Shown piece after piece: positions 10,978 through 22,767 of a stretch of DNA of 64,000 nucleotides. Each line of letters starts with the position of its first letter. The first letter of the stretch is position 1. The stretch covers positions 682,001-746,000 of the forward strand of contig BGZK01000078.1 of the NCBI GenBank assembly GCA_005406025.1, read 5' to 3'. The position numbers were made by a program, and so were the translations under genes. The notes beneath the pieces are model-generated. The model saw nothing but the letters and a program-made list of their open reading frames with translations, was not told where the DNA came from and did not search any database. This DNA comes from Eumeta japonica (lineage: Eukaryota; Arthropoda; Insecta; Lepidoptera; Psychidae).

Positions 10978-13900
10978 CCCTAGGAAAATTTTAAAAAATG
11001 TAAAATTAATAATTTTATTGTTGTAATACAATTTTTGAGTATCGAAATTTCATTAGATTTCCTGAAAACTTAACATAGGTCATAAGGTTAACGTAAAAAA
11101 GTAGTAAAATACATAATACGTTACATTAAAAAGTAACTTCATATTATTTTTTAAAGAAATTATTAATAAGTTAAGCGATGCTAACTTGACAATTAATTTA
11201 ATAATAGAATTTTATGAAATGTACGGGCAGAAAATGTTAAAATGACACTAAACATACTTTTTATGGTAATATCAACAGAAGGTTTTTTATTAATATTAAG
11301 AAACAAATATATTATTTCTACACTAGACTATTTTAATTTATTTAATAAAAATAACGTCGTACTTATATAGGTCCTATAATATTAACCTTAAGAAACCAAT
11401 TATTTTTCTATTTAAATTAAAGTTCTTTTTCAGTGACATATTCTCAAGTACGTTTTCGTAAGGTCGAAGAATTTAATTTCAATCTGACTTACATGACGCA
11501 ATCGACTATCATAAATAACTTCTGAAATAAAATGACGAAAATTCTAATTTTAATATTGCGAAAAAACGACAAAACTCTTACACTGAAAAAAAAAAACCAA
11601 ACCCATTCGACTCCATCGAAACAAGAATTCAATCCAAACTTGGGCGATGATACAGACATCAGAGTTAAAAAGAGATCGCGTGACGGCCGCTATTAACCCT
11701 TCTCCCTTACGAATCGGGGTTGATGGTTGATTATTTCTTGACCTTGCGACCACGACTCGAAACTGTTGCCACTGAGTCAAGTTCAACTCCAAAAACTTTG
11801 CGCCGCCTGCTAAATAAAATACAAAGTAAACGTCAAGACAAATAATGAAGAAGAATGGAATATATCACAATATCAGTTCTAGTATTACATTCATTTGTTT
11901 CTTAAATTCTTGAATTATTACAACCTCTTCTCATATTTAATAAAAACACATTTTCGATATGCAAGTTAATATACAACACGTACTGTGTATTTTTTTAAGA
12001 CGTGTCGTCTTTTTGTTTGTAAAGCTTCAAATTTTATTCTCAGAAAACGTAGTAACCCTGTTATTTAGTAACATGAATTGTATATTCTGAATCAATTTTT
12101 GGGCCGATGCCGTTTTATCAGTTTTAACAGCTTTTTGTTCTCCGATACTTGGGAGAGTACTGAACCATAGAAAATAGACTGGTCAGATTTATTCCAGCTC
12201 AGAAAGAGTACTCTATTCTAATGTTTTAGTCCTGTGAGTTTAAAAATGATATTTAGTTGAAATCGTATTTTTTAAAATGGTATAATTTTGAAAATTTCTT
12301 TATATATTTCCGTATATTTAACGTGTTAACAAAAAAAAGCATCAAATAACAGTCAAATTATCTATAATTTATGATAAGAGTCAAGTCGTAAAATAGTTAT
12401 TATTAAAATATGCAATATAATTTTTTACATTATGACGGGTTAATTGGATTTTCTATTTTATTCTTTACAATTTCTGTGTTATTCTAAATAATTCATTTAG
12501 TCCTCGGTTCCATTGCCTGAAGCCCCACGGAGCGAAAGACTCATCCTCCTTATTCACCGTTTCGTTATACGTTTCCACAGACCTAAAGGGACAACATCTA
12601 AAATCAAATCAATAACCTCTTTCTTTTCCTTTTGTCATATTGTCGAGGGAGACCAGTGACTTTAGCTTAATATGTCTTAAGCAAAAACATATTGAATAGG
12701 CTTTGTATAATATAAAAGCTTATCTAAGGATAAGGAATGAATAACAAATATTTACATCAACATTTATATACATATTATACTTGATGTAAGATTTCAATTT
12801 TCATTAATAACGAAAGAATTACAATTTGGCCTTAAAAATCTCTTTTGTGGAATATGGATGCATTAATTTCTAATTATATTCATATGCGACATTAAACGTT
12901 TAAGTCAAAAAATATGTAGCAAAGTAATTCATTTTAGTTAAAAATGAAATATTTCACTGATAAAAAGTGTTTTAAGTCAGATTGGTTTAAATGAACACCA
13001 ACAAAATTTATTTGTATATTATCTGTTATTTAATAGCTGCCCATATATTTATTTATTTAATATCTATCTATATAATGAAATTTTCTTTTAAATAAAATAA
13101 ACTTTAATTAACAATTAGTTATAGTTAAAATACCAATATTATATACATATTTATGTTCGCATATGCAAATTAAATGCGATGTTAAACACAGTACCTACCA
13201 GAAATCTTTACAAATCTACCATTATTTTTTAGTAATATTTAATTCCACAGCCTAACTATTACTAATTAATATATAACAGAAACCTATAAAAAAAATATTC
13301 AAGCAATATGAATAATTCATAGATGTGGAATAGATTTAATATTCTTTTTCCCGTTTAAAAAAATACAATTTTTTTAACCCATAATCCATAGATATTAACT
13401 GCGGTCACTTTATTTCATTGAAGCAATTCCTACTATTTAAAATAGGCCTAGGCAAAAATCTATATTACACAAAAATAGTCCCACGTAGAGTTGTGGGACA
13501 CTTAAGAGAACTTATGAATTAATTTTAAAATAAATAGCTACTACAATATTGAAAGAATACATCAAACATGGGCTACCGACAAAATAAATTTATAACTCCT
13601 ACTTTGTGATTAGTGCGTGTACTCTTATCTAAAATGTCGGTATGCGAGCCACAAAGTCGTTTATTATATGATAATGAGAGATTGACTTCATATAAGAAAA
13701 TCGCTTAATTTTTGTTACCCAACTTATAGTCAGCGTCGATAGTTTCTAACTTAGAAGTTAACATTCACTGAGCGACCTCTTTTTGAAAATAAATTATTTT
13801 TATATAAATTTCGTTTTAAGTTCCTACTAATAAGCTACCATAATCCCACGTGCGACTATGTAACTAAGTTTTTCGAGCAATTTTATGTACGCTGTTACTA

Positions 13901-14884
13901 CCACAAAAGCATCTTTATGAGTATCGTGTGCAGATTTATTTGTAACGTTACATATTCCTAAAGTTCTTTTGCTATGGATTGTTTTCAACTTGGCAGATAA
14001 AATAAAAAAAAATGAGAAGAATTATAGTGAAGGGAATTTCATAAGATTAATGTGTACTGAAACGGTATGGTTTATGATACTTATTTTTGTTTTTTATGTT
14101 CTTCAGCTGCTGCCTTCGCACGACTTATACATATCACGTCGTTATGAAATATTTCTTGTTTTTTATTCTTGTTTTTATTTATATAAGTTAAAATTTATTA
14201 TATTAATTCTTCTTATGTTTGAAGAAAGCACCAACAAGATTTATTTATTTTTTTTTAAGTTACATACTCATCTGTTGTTCGGTGTTCGCATAAACCTCTA
14301 CACCCACTTTCACCTATGAGCTTTCATCAGTTTAAAAATAAATAAAGGGATGAATGATATATTTTTCCCATATATCTTTTACTCCTGTTGTGGCTCTAGC
14401 CGCGGCTAATCATGACTGAACACTAATAAATTCAAATTTATACTAAAAATGCCTAATTTTGCATCATAAGTTTAAAATATAGCACTTGAAATACATCATT
14501 GTATTCTGAAAATTACTATCTTATCGTTACGATTTTTTGGAAGGTAGTTTTCTCTAGGAGGAGCTAGAAAGTTAAAGGTTATTAATGCATATTTCTATAT
14601 TTATTATATATAGTGTTTTAAATAGATTTACTTCCATTCATAGAATGTAAAGGTGGGCAATAGGGAGAATTTTTGAATTCTTGTTAATGAGGTCACATAT
14701 CACGTTCATTTATATTTATGGTTTTCCGAATTTATTCCTTCACTATTTATAAACTTTTACATTTTTTGCAACAATTGTAAAATGTAGTTAACGCAATCTT
14801 CTTTATGGAAGTCTTCAATGGTCTCTTAGAACGTATTCACCGTCACTTCGGAGCATGTAAATCGTATATTTATAAATTTATCTT

Positions 14885-15480
14885 AGAATTTGAGAAATAA
14901 GAAAAACCATGAGGTGCAAGATCCGGTTTTTTTGGTAGATGTATCATTCATTCTCCGTTTAAAGCCTTCAAAATCTCATCCTCTACCCAAGAGGAATGCG
15001 TGGACGCGTTGTCGTGATGAAGACAACTTTGCTGCCAGAACACTTAATGCGAGCTTTTTAAACCCTCGCAGCGAGTTTAAACACTCGTATACCACTTTGC
15101 AGTTATCTTGGGTTTCAGAACCATACTATAGTGTAATTTGCCGAAAAAAAGAAGCGACCATTTTCTAATCAATGCTACAACTTTTTTGGACCTTTGTAAG
15201 AAAATCTTGAAATTAAATGACCCGTTCTGACGATTGGCTTTTTCTGTCAGTTTCAAAGTAGTACACCCACCTCTAGTCGTCTGTAACGGTGTTTCATATG
15301 CAGCCAATGAAGGTCCTGCGTTATATTTCTTCAATCATTTTACAACATCATTCTACACGTAGTGATTTCCGATCATCCGTTAAATCATGCGGTATCCGGC
15401 GACCACAAATCTACCGAACCTTGAGATGTAAAAGCAAAGTCTTTTGCACGTGGCTCATACCGATACAAACCTATTGGTAG
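14885..15480 (-). pseudogene. Mariner-like transposase relic (minus strand)
   Basis: Decayed DDE/D transposase gene of the mariner group, read on the minus strand in several frames. From high to low coordinates I can place an IPHDLT-like block followed by a degraded CKMIEE (about 15400-15330), then WSLLFFGKLHYSMVLKP and TAKWYTSV (about 15150-15080), then CLHHDNASTHSS (about 15030-14990) and finally PDLAPHGFSYF (about 14920-14890). In mariner proteins these correspond to the IPHxL linker, the FFxxxG strand, the HDNA(x)xHT motif with the second catalytic Asp, and PPYSPDLAPCDFFLF. Stops and frameshifts lie between the blocks, so it cannot make a functional enzyme. I could not place terminal inverted repeats. 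It lies antisense inside receptor intron 2. Confidence 0.78.
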
Positions 15481-15649
15481 AGCAGTTTACAAAATATTGA
15501 AAAAAAAACATTAATTTTTAATATTTTTCTTCAACGATATAAATCGCTATTAACAAATCAACAGATTTTTGTGCAGTTTGCGGCTGTTGATGCAACTGTT
15601 TGAGAAATAGAGCTGATTAGTTTTTGTTATCATTCAGCTACGTAGTTTA

Positions 15650-16292
15650 AAAGCTATTTCTTAAAAACCATTTTCTGAAAACTATATTTTTGAGATTCCT
15701 CAACATCTACTGGACGAAACTAGTTCAAAGTTTCAGGAAGTCTTAATTGAGTGGTCTTCTTTCTAATATCGTGAACTCTTTTCAATCGGTTAATCCGTTT
15801 AAAAGTATGGGAGTTTTACACACAAACACACACACACACACACACATGCACACGACAGATACAGACGTACAAACAGCACTCGAAAATTGATCGAAAAAGA
15901 TTCATAGGACCTTAAAACGTCACGATCTGGTGAAATATCGATTTTCGAAAATCGCGGTGAAATCGGTAACTTGAAAATTTGTCAATTGTTTTCATCGCGG
16001 AAAGTTGAAAATTAAAAATAAATGATTGATAGTGGAATCTGAATTGAAAATGGATCGCGGAGCAGAATCGAGAGCCGAATCAGATTAGAATTGTAAACGG
16101 GATTAGGGCCAATTGACAATAGGACGGATGTCGAAATCGCCGGCGAGACTGGGATGAGAATCAAGAACGCAGTCAAGATCTGAATCAGAAATGGTTCCGG
16201 TATGGGGGTCGAGGGCTGGATTAGGATTCGTAGCGGGATCGTTCAATTCATTTATGTCCACACGAGCGAAGCCGCGGCTAGAAAGCTAGTCT
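15650..16292 (+). repeat. Composite dispersed repeat with CA run and purine-rich block
   Basis: Begins in AAAGCTATTTCTTAAAAACC, passes through AATCGGTTAATCCGTTTAAA and GGGAGTTTTACACAC into a CA microsatellite. It then runs through a purine-rich block (about 16015-16235) built from variants of GAATCG/GGATCG/GAATCAAG, and ends GAAGCCGCGGCTAGAAAG followed by CTAGT. Ends with GAAGCCGCGG...AAAGCTAGT are frequent in lepidopteran repeats. It is non-coding, and no family name is claimed. Confidence 0.6.
15817..15846. repeat. CA microsatellite
   Basis: Nearly uninterrupted CA dinucleotides (one AAAC interruption near the start) inside the composite repeat at 15650-16292. Confidence 0.95.
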
Positions 16293-17821
16293 GAAATGAA
16301 AATCTTTGGTCCTCGAATAAGGTCTTTCACTTTGATTAAAAATTACGATTTATTTTCCCTCAAAAAAAAAAGGAGGTCGCCGAAAACCTGCATAAATTAC
16401 GACGGCATCGGAAACAGTTTATAAGTCAATAAGCCGTGTCGAAAACTCAATTTCGAGATAAAAGGTTTCGTTTCGAACAAATTGTCGGAACTGTCTTGAA
16501 TCAGCCGCTCAAAGGTGATTCTTTAAAGCTGCTGATACGGTTAAAGTAAATTGCTTCTTGGTCGTGGGCGTGGAAGTGGGGATACTTTTTTTTTTTAAGT
16601 CGAGCCGTCGAAATATCGCAATTTGCGAGGGTAGGATGGGCATTTCGACTAACGTGAATAAGGTTTTCTGGATTAATTAATTTATGTATAATTTTCTCCT
16701 TTTCCCCCACTTTGGTGATGGATTGATTATATTGTGATTGGTCTTTATTCGGAATCGTTTTTTCATTTTTGTGGCTATATACGATACCAAAATAAACACA
16801 GGTGTAGTCGATATATTTCTTTATCTGTCGTTTGTAATTTTGAAGTTTTCTTTTTGCGACATTCAAAAGTGGATATTTCGTAGACGGCAATCAAAATTCT
16901 TAATCAACCGTCTTGTATAAAAAACCATCTTGTGCCACCATCTTATATAAAAAAACTTCACTCGCGTTTCAGATAGCATCTAGTTTAAAAAGTGAATTGT
17001 ATTTTATTGCTTAAGTGTCATTTATCAACTGCTCCTTCAACTCTCGCAATCTTATTGCATTTTTCCATGAGATAATGTGACCTCACTTGTAAACTACGGT
17101 AAGTAGGTTGACAAACCGTATAGTAATAGATATGCTACAAGTCACAGTTTTTGTGAGAGTCAATTTTATACAACAGTTAGTGCACTGAAATTATTAATCT
17201 TTATTAAAGTTAATGAAGGGATGCGTCCAGTTTTCTTTGCGTGAGATTTACGTACATGGTACCACTATCGGATTTTTTAAAATATATTTATTATTTGGTT
17301 TTTCATATCGTGCCATCAAACAACGAATGGATTTTGTAGACTGAGATTTGTCTCTTACTAAACAAAAATTCTGCTACATATTTCTATATTAGTTTTCATC
17401 AAATCATCGAAAATAGATCACATATTTTAATTTTAAGTAAGACTTCAACCAAGAATACTAAATGGAAAGCGAATACCGAATTGATACGAATGCTATTACG
17501 CTATCACCTACTACGACTTATTGATTTTGTCAATATTTTTACGATCGATATTCAAGGTCTCGATGAAATATTCATTGCAAGAACCGAAAAGGTCCCGTCG
17601 TTATCTTGAAATAAACTTAATTGCGACGGACTCGAAATAACGAGTTGGCCTCGGCTGCTTATTAAAACCGGCGATTATATATTTAATACGGGTATTGTTC
17701 GTTGTAATGTTCTATGTAATTACCTTGCCTAATATTAAACTAGAGACTGTTATTAATACAATGTATAAGCTCGAATTTTATCTGTGTATCTATCCGTTTG
17801 TCTATCTCTAATGCACGCGCC

Positions 17822-18597
17822 TGTTTTTTAGGGTTCCGATCCAAAATACTGAAAACAGAACCCTTATAGTTTCGTCATTTCCCTTCGTCCGTCCGTCCGT
17901 CCGTATGTCAGAGGCATTTTATTCATAAACTATAACACATATATTGATGAAATTAATACCTTAGGTGTTAATACTCCTATAAGCCACTACTTAGTTTGGA
18001 AGTGAAATAAAAGAAAATTCTAAAGGGACCATACCCTACATGTAATAGACGCTAAAAAAATTTTTTTTCAGCATACATCAAGGTACATATTTCGACAGTT
18101 CTTTTAAAAACATTTTAAACATTTCAAAGCAGTTTTTCTCGTTACGTTAACAATTTCGGAAATAATCACTCCGGAAGTTGCAGAGATTGTGTCCCCCTCC
18201 ATTTATTTTCTAAACCATATATTCAAAAAATATGAAAAAAATGACGAAGGTAACTCTTAATAAATTCTTTCAAAAAAAGATATTTTTAACATGATCGGTC
18301 GTACTGTTTTTGAGTAATTGCCGAAAAACTGCGCTTCTCAACAAAAGAACATAAGTGCCATGATAATATGCTCTTTTGCTGAAGCACTAAGAGTCTACAC
18401 TAGTTTAATAGAATTGTCGAGATACCCATTTATTTTTCTAGTTATAGGCGACTAAAGGGCTTATAACTATTCTGTGCGCAAAACATAGAAAAAGTGTAAC
18501 AACGTATTTTTTTCATCTGTAGTGCGTTTCTTTGTAATAATGGCTTCGAAATCTATAAGGGGCATGGTCTGATATGCCCGTGTCCAGTTTTTTTTTT
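17822..18597 (+). repeat. Dispersed repeat family R1, copy 2
   Basis: The best-preserved head of the family: TTTTTTAGGGTTCCGATCCA, then AACCCTTATAGTTTCGTCAT and GTCCGTCCGTCCGTCCGT. The body runs parallel to copy 1 (8371-9207), including GCCGAAAAACTGCGCTTCTC, TTATAACTATTCTGTGCG and a poly-T end. It lacks the 60-bp duplication of copy 1. Confidence 0.82.
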
Positions 18598-19017
18598 AAT
18601 CATTTATATTGGTATTTGCAAGTTAGTTACGTAATAGCAATGCAATAATGTTTTTCTTTCGATGACAAAATAGTCTAAGCTTTGAAAATTGGCGAATTTA
18701 CTATCAACGAAAATGGGGTAATGAAGTTATAAAACTATTAAAGATTTACTTTCAATAAACTACCAATATTATGTTTTGTTTATTATTGTTTATATTTAAA
18801 AAAAGACACGACAAAGAAATAGTCGAAAAGCTCTCACAAATGTGGCAGACACATTGTTAAGTCCCTGTTAACACTTACATTTCTGCAAAAATACAGAGCA
18901 ACTTTTTCTTTGGTTGCGCAAATTACAACAATTACACTTTATGTTTCTACCGTACTCCCAATTTTACCAGTTAGAGGTACGGAAGATAACTAAAAACAAA
19001 ACTAAAAATAAACTTAA

Positions 19018-19497
19018 TAAAACCAGTCAAGTGCGAGTTGGCCTCACGTGGAGACAGTTCCGTATTATTAATCGTTGCATTAGTCCTCGTTGAAGTTTCA
19101 TACAGAAAATTTAAACATATTTTATACACATTTTCTCATAACGACTATTTTGGATTTTCCTATTTTGTTTGAGTTTTTCTATAAATTACAATTTACGTTT
19201 TATAGCTCAAATATATATTTTTTTACATTGGCTCACTAGATTCGGAAATAAGAGAAAAATAGCCGACTTATAACTAAATATATTACTAATTGGCCACCAG
19301 AAATTGCTTTATTTACATTGTAAAATAGTTTAATTTATTTATGCTATGTGGTCGTGATTGGTTTACCTATTTCCGTGTATGCATGAAATCATACGTTTTT
19401 TGGGACAGTAAATTATGAAAAATTAGTTTGACAGACAGACACTTTTATGATCCTAAAACAGATACATTTTTATATGAGTTGTAAGGAACCCTTAAAA
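19018..19497 (+). repeat. Dispersed repeat family R2, near-complete copy
   Basis: Starts AAAACCAGTCAAGTGCGAGT and ends in a GACAGACAGACA segment followed by AAGGAACCCTTAAAAA. Both ends resemble a widespread moth repeat that begins CCGGCCAAGTGCGAGTCGG and ends GGAACCCT plus A-run. It is non-coding. Confidence 0.7.
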
Positions 19498-20164
19498 ATA
19501 ACTGAATCGATCTAGTAACATTATGTTACAAAAAATTAAAATCAGACTCATGTCTCGAGCGTTTCATACTGTTTGATATCAAAATTTAGTGATAGACGAA
19601 GCGAATAATGTAATAGAAAATTAAGAAATAAAAAACCTTAAAAATAATAAATGATCTAAAGCAGATTGTTTATTTTACTTAACAACTGAAAACGTCTAAA
19701 ATTTGATGTTGTTAAGTATAAAATATCATATGTTCTATGATTACAAATTCAACTTGTTTGGCTTGCAAACTTTGGATTTGGATGGAAAGTCAGATTGGCA
19801 ATTAGACTAGATATAACACTAAAATTTCAATTGTTGTATTGTTATCGTTTCAATGTGAATTCTTTACATAGAATATAAATTTTTCATAATTTGAGAAAAC
19901 ACATTTAACTTTCAAATTAAATTTCGATTGAAAACAACTACTTGAGTTTTTAGAGCTCTGTAATGCAAAAAAAACTCTGTTAGATTATTTCATTGTCCAT
20001 CTATCTGTGAAGGCCATTTTTCTCAGAACTGCGGGGAGTTCAAGTTCAAGTTGATATTAATTACGAATGATTGAGTCCCTTGCAACAGTAAAACATTTAA
20101 GCTTCTAAGTCAACGCAGTCAAAAAATACAATTATATTTGTCGTATATTTAGCATTCAAAAATA

Positions 20165-20575
20165 AATCAAAACCTATACCGTACCTGCTTTGACCTAGAC
20201 TCATGAAATTTGGCAAAAATCATGACATCGCACTGCAAGTAAAAGAAAAAAATTCTGAAATATTTATTTTATAAATCATAACAACAAAATTGTTTTTTTG
20301 CGATTACAAATAGACATTTGTACTTGAGTAGTCGATCGTTATGTGGTATGATATATGGGAGAACATTTTTAACCAACCGCTATTAAAATTTAAGATTTTT
20401 ATAATTGAAATATAGAAAATTATTTTGAATATATAAAAGCGAAATTTCAGTCTCCATATCTATATTTTTCCTGAGTTGTTATCGAAATCATGCAAAAATC
20501 GTTTAGACTTTAGATGGATGAAATATCCACATACATAATTAAGTTTATAGGGAACCCTCAGAGTGCGAGTCCCAT
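20165..20575 (-). repeat. Degenerate R2-like repeat, opposite orientation
   Basis: Contains CTCATGAAATTTGGCAAAAA and AACAACAAAATTGTTTTTTTG, and ends GGAACCCTCAGAGTGCGAGT. The last block is the R2 end read in the opposite orientation to the copy at 19018. It is heavily diverged and its left limit is uncertain. Confidence 0.5.
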
Positions 20576-21342
20576 CCGCCTTGACGGTGTTAACTTTATC
20601 GCATTTAACCATGACGTTGATAACCGATGGTCAAGAAATTCGATATATTAAAGTCATTATCACTTTCCTTCATAGCTTTAAGAACCATCCAGAAGGCATA
20701 AAGCATTATATTTTTTTTTAAATAACATGTGATGCTTACAATAATTCATGGCTATTTACAGCCGATTCTGTTCTCAATGATTATGGGTTATATTACTCAA
20801 CGCCGGATGGCTCAAAAATATTGTGCTAAAATTGATTATCTACAAATGGAGCATCCAATGACCGCTCTGTAGCTATACACTACGTCGATGGCTTTATATT
20901 TACTATCAAAGGTTTACTTTATTGTTTTTGGCATCATACATATTAAACACACTGAATATGATTCATTGTTGGGTACCTGGATGATTGAAATATTAAATGT
21001 TACATTTTCTAAATTTACTACATAAATTCCAATAATCGTGTGTATCATTAAATTTGTTGTATCACAGTAATTATAGCGTGCTTAAAGTGGTTCAAAAATA
21101 ACGAAACTTTGTCAATTTCGAAAATCTATATCTAATTTTTTAATCGTCCAATAATAAATTTTAGCACATTCGCCGATACGGCCAGTCATCATATCGTTAT
21201 TTGTGATTGTGATCCATTGCTGTCGATCATTTGCAAGAACGCTTAACATGGTATATACATGTCGTGTGTAATTAGCATGAGTCTAATCAATAACCAGAAT
21301 AACTCTTTGTCACCAAGTATGTGTTGTGATGTGTGTGCACAG

Positions 21343-21450
21343 CGAGCCGGCGCCGTCCGCCATGACCGCGCTGCACCAGTTCGGAGCTGAGATGTTGAAA
21401 CTGTCCAGAGGCTTGGAAGCTTCCGCCGCACCAAAGCCACAGTACAGGGG
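21343..21450 (+). CDS. 5-HT2: 5-HT2-type receptor, third intracellular loop exon b
   Basis: Internal exon bounded by TGCACAG (acceptor, ends 21342) and GTAGTT (donor, 21451). The AG carried from the previous exon plus C makes Ser, and the frame then reads EPAPSAMTALHQFGAEMLKL then SRGLEASAAPKPQYRG with no stop, leaving two bases (GG) that are completed by A at 21852. The segment is alpha-helical and polar, typical of the long third intracellular loop of insect 5-HT2 receptors. Its composition (GC-rich) contrasts sharply with the AT-rich flanks. The frame would hit an in-frame stop just after the donor, so splicing here is required. Confidence 0.82.
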
Positions 21451-21851
21451 GTAGTTGTCAATGTTGCTTTAATGCTCGCTTGGTATTGATTGAGATCTTA
21501 TTTCCTGTATGGGGTCAAACCGTGTTTAATTGTAATTAATTTTACTTTTTCTAACGTTTACTTATTTGTAACGAATGTGATTGTATTAACATCGTTAGTT
21601 TACCATATAGGGACATTGTGTGTAGTAATATATTCGTATACACAACAGATGCAAGTCTTGAATAAATTTATGTAAGCAATATTTCAATTTTATGTTTCAA
21701 ATTTATTAAAATTTTAATATAAATATTAAAAGATTTATTTTTCTCATTCTTTCGAATTAATCTATATTTTGATAAACAACGGCAACGATAATGAATCTAC
21801 CACATATTTATACGTTTGTGAGCTTATTACTAAAGAATAATGCTGTTTCAG
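21451..21851 (+). other. Receptor intron 3 (401 bp)
   Basis: Short AT-rich intron with donor GTAGTT and acceptor CTGTTTCAG, the latter preceded by a weak pyrimidine tract. I see nothing else in it. Confidence 0.75.
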
Positions 21852-22767
21852 AATGAACGTACCGGAGCGAGGTGGACTCCTGACTCCAGGCTCACTCAGC
21901 GTTTCTTCCTCATCGCCGTCGTCAATGCTTCATGACCAGAGACGAAGACCATCATCAACATGTGAACCAGTCAATCCTCTACCTCCACGTCCAAGAAGCG
22001 CTTCTGATGATGAATCCCAAAACGACGGTCTTCTTGCACCTGGTTCTCTAGCCACGAAATCGAGAAGTTCCGAAGATGGTCTACTGTTACCTCCCCCCCG
22101 TGCACTTGTCCGTATTTTGGTTCAGACTCTACACCACCACGAAGGACAACAGAGGTTATCATAGTGCCAGGGGGGGATATAAACAATTGCAACGGGTTTC
22201 CTACCCGCAACGGTTCATTTAAAAACGACGACACTCCATCGACCCCGTTCTCAAGAAGATCGAGTCGCGGAACTTCTTCTATAGTGACATGGGAGGAGGC
22301 TCGTCGATTCAGGAGAGTGTCTAGTTTCGGGGGTGCCAGAACCGCGTTGTCTACACCCACTAGAAATATAAGAACAAGAAGATCCATAAATGCTAGACAG
22401 CAGCAGTCAGCTCCTAGTCCACAAAGAACGCCGAGGGCACATCATTCTAGAAATTCAAGTGTGATCTCGAGGAATTCTTCCCGGCACGGCAGAATTCTGC
22501 GGTTAGAGCAAAAAGCGACGAAAGTATTGGGTGTCGTCTTCTTCACCTTCGTGGTGTTGTGGGCACCTTTTCTTCATTCTGAACATGGTGCCGGTGGTGT
22601 GTCCCGAATGCGAGAGACGTATAGCGCACTGGGTTTTCGATTTTGCCCTGTGGTTGGGCTACGCCAGTTCGATGGTCAATCCGATATTTTACACCATATT
22701 CAACAAAGTGTTCAGGCAAGCGTTCAAAAAGGTGCTGAAGTGTGAGTACTGTAAGGTCAGAAGATAG
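21852..22767 (+). CDS. 5-HT2: 5-HT2-type receptor, last exon: loop end, TM6, TM7, C-tail
   Basis: Final coding exon. After GGA (completed by A at 21852) it encodes a Ser/Pro-rich loop beginning MNVPERGGLLTPGSLSVSSS. The loop contains two similar (D/E)GLL blocks (NDGLLAPGSL, EDGLLLPPP) and basic phosphorylatable stretches such as SRNSSVISRNSSRHGR. It then encodes the loop/TM6 junction RLEQKATKVLGVVFFTFVV with LWAPF, TM7 with WLGYASSMVNPIFYTIF (NPxxY), helix 8 (NKVFRQAFKKVL) and a short Cys-containing tail CEYCKVRR before TAG at 22765-22767. Two frame breaks are present. At the C run 22093-22099 one C appears to be missing. At the T run 22568-22571 (inside TM6) one T appears to be extra. They compensate. 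Both sides of each break keep family-like protein, so sequencing or assembly error is likelier than gene death. Confidence 0.85.

Larger units (their letters stand above)
10084..21342 (+). other. Receptor intron 2 (about 11.3 kb)
   Basis: Donor GTAAGCG at 10084; acceptor TGCACAG ending at 21342. It contains an end fragment of repeat family R2 (10850-10977), a mariner relic on the minus strand (14885-15480), a composite repeat with a CA run and purine-rich block (15650-16292), R1 copy 2 (17822-18597), an R2 copy (19018-19497) and a degenerate R2-like copy (20165-20575). The stretches 10980-14880 and 16300-17820 show only AT-rich sequence; open frames there have no recognisable domain. Confidence 0.6.

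Noticed and set aside
13969..14319. Plus-strand 116-codon hydrophobic frame
   Set aside because: Phe/Leu/Tyr-rich translation from T-rich intron sequence; it does not show family motifs.
16501..16890. Minus-strand 129-codon frame
   Set aside because: Lysine/asparagine-rich sequence of the kind AT-rich DNA yields by chance, with no recognisable domain, splice context or repeat signature.
22164..22745. A separate 193-codon gene starting at an ATG
   Set aside because: The ATG is internal to the receptor loop; the frame is the continuation after the C-run frame break and goes out of frame in TM6.
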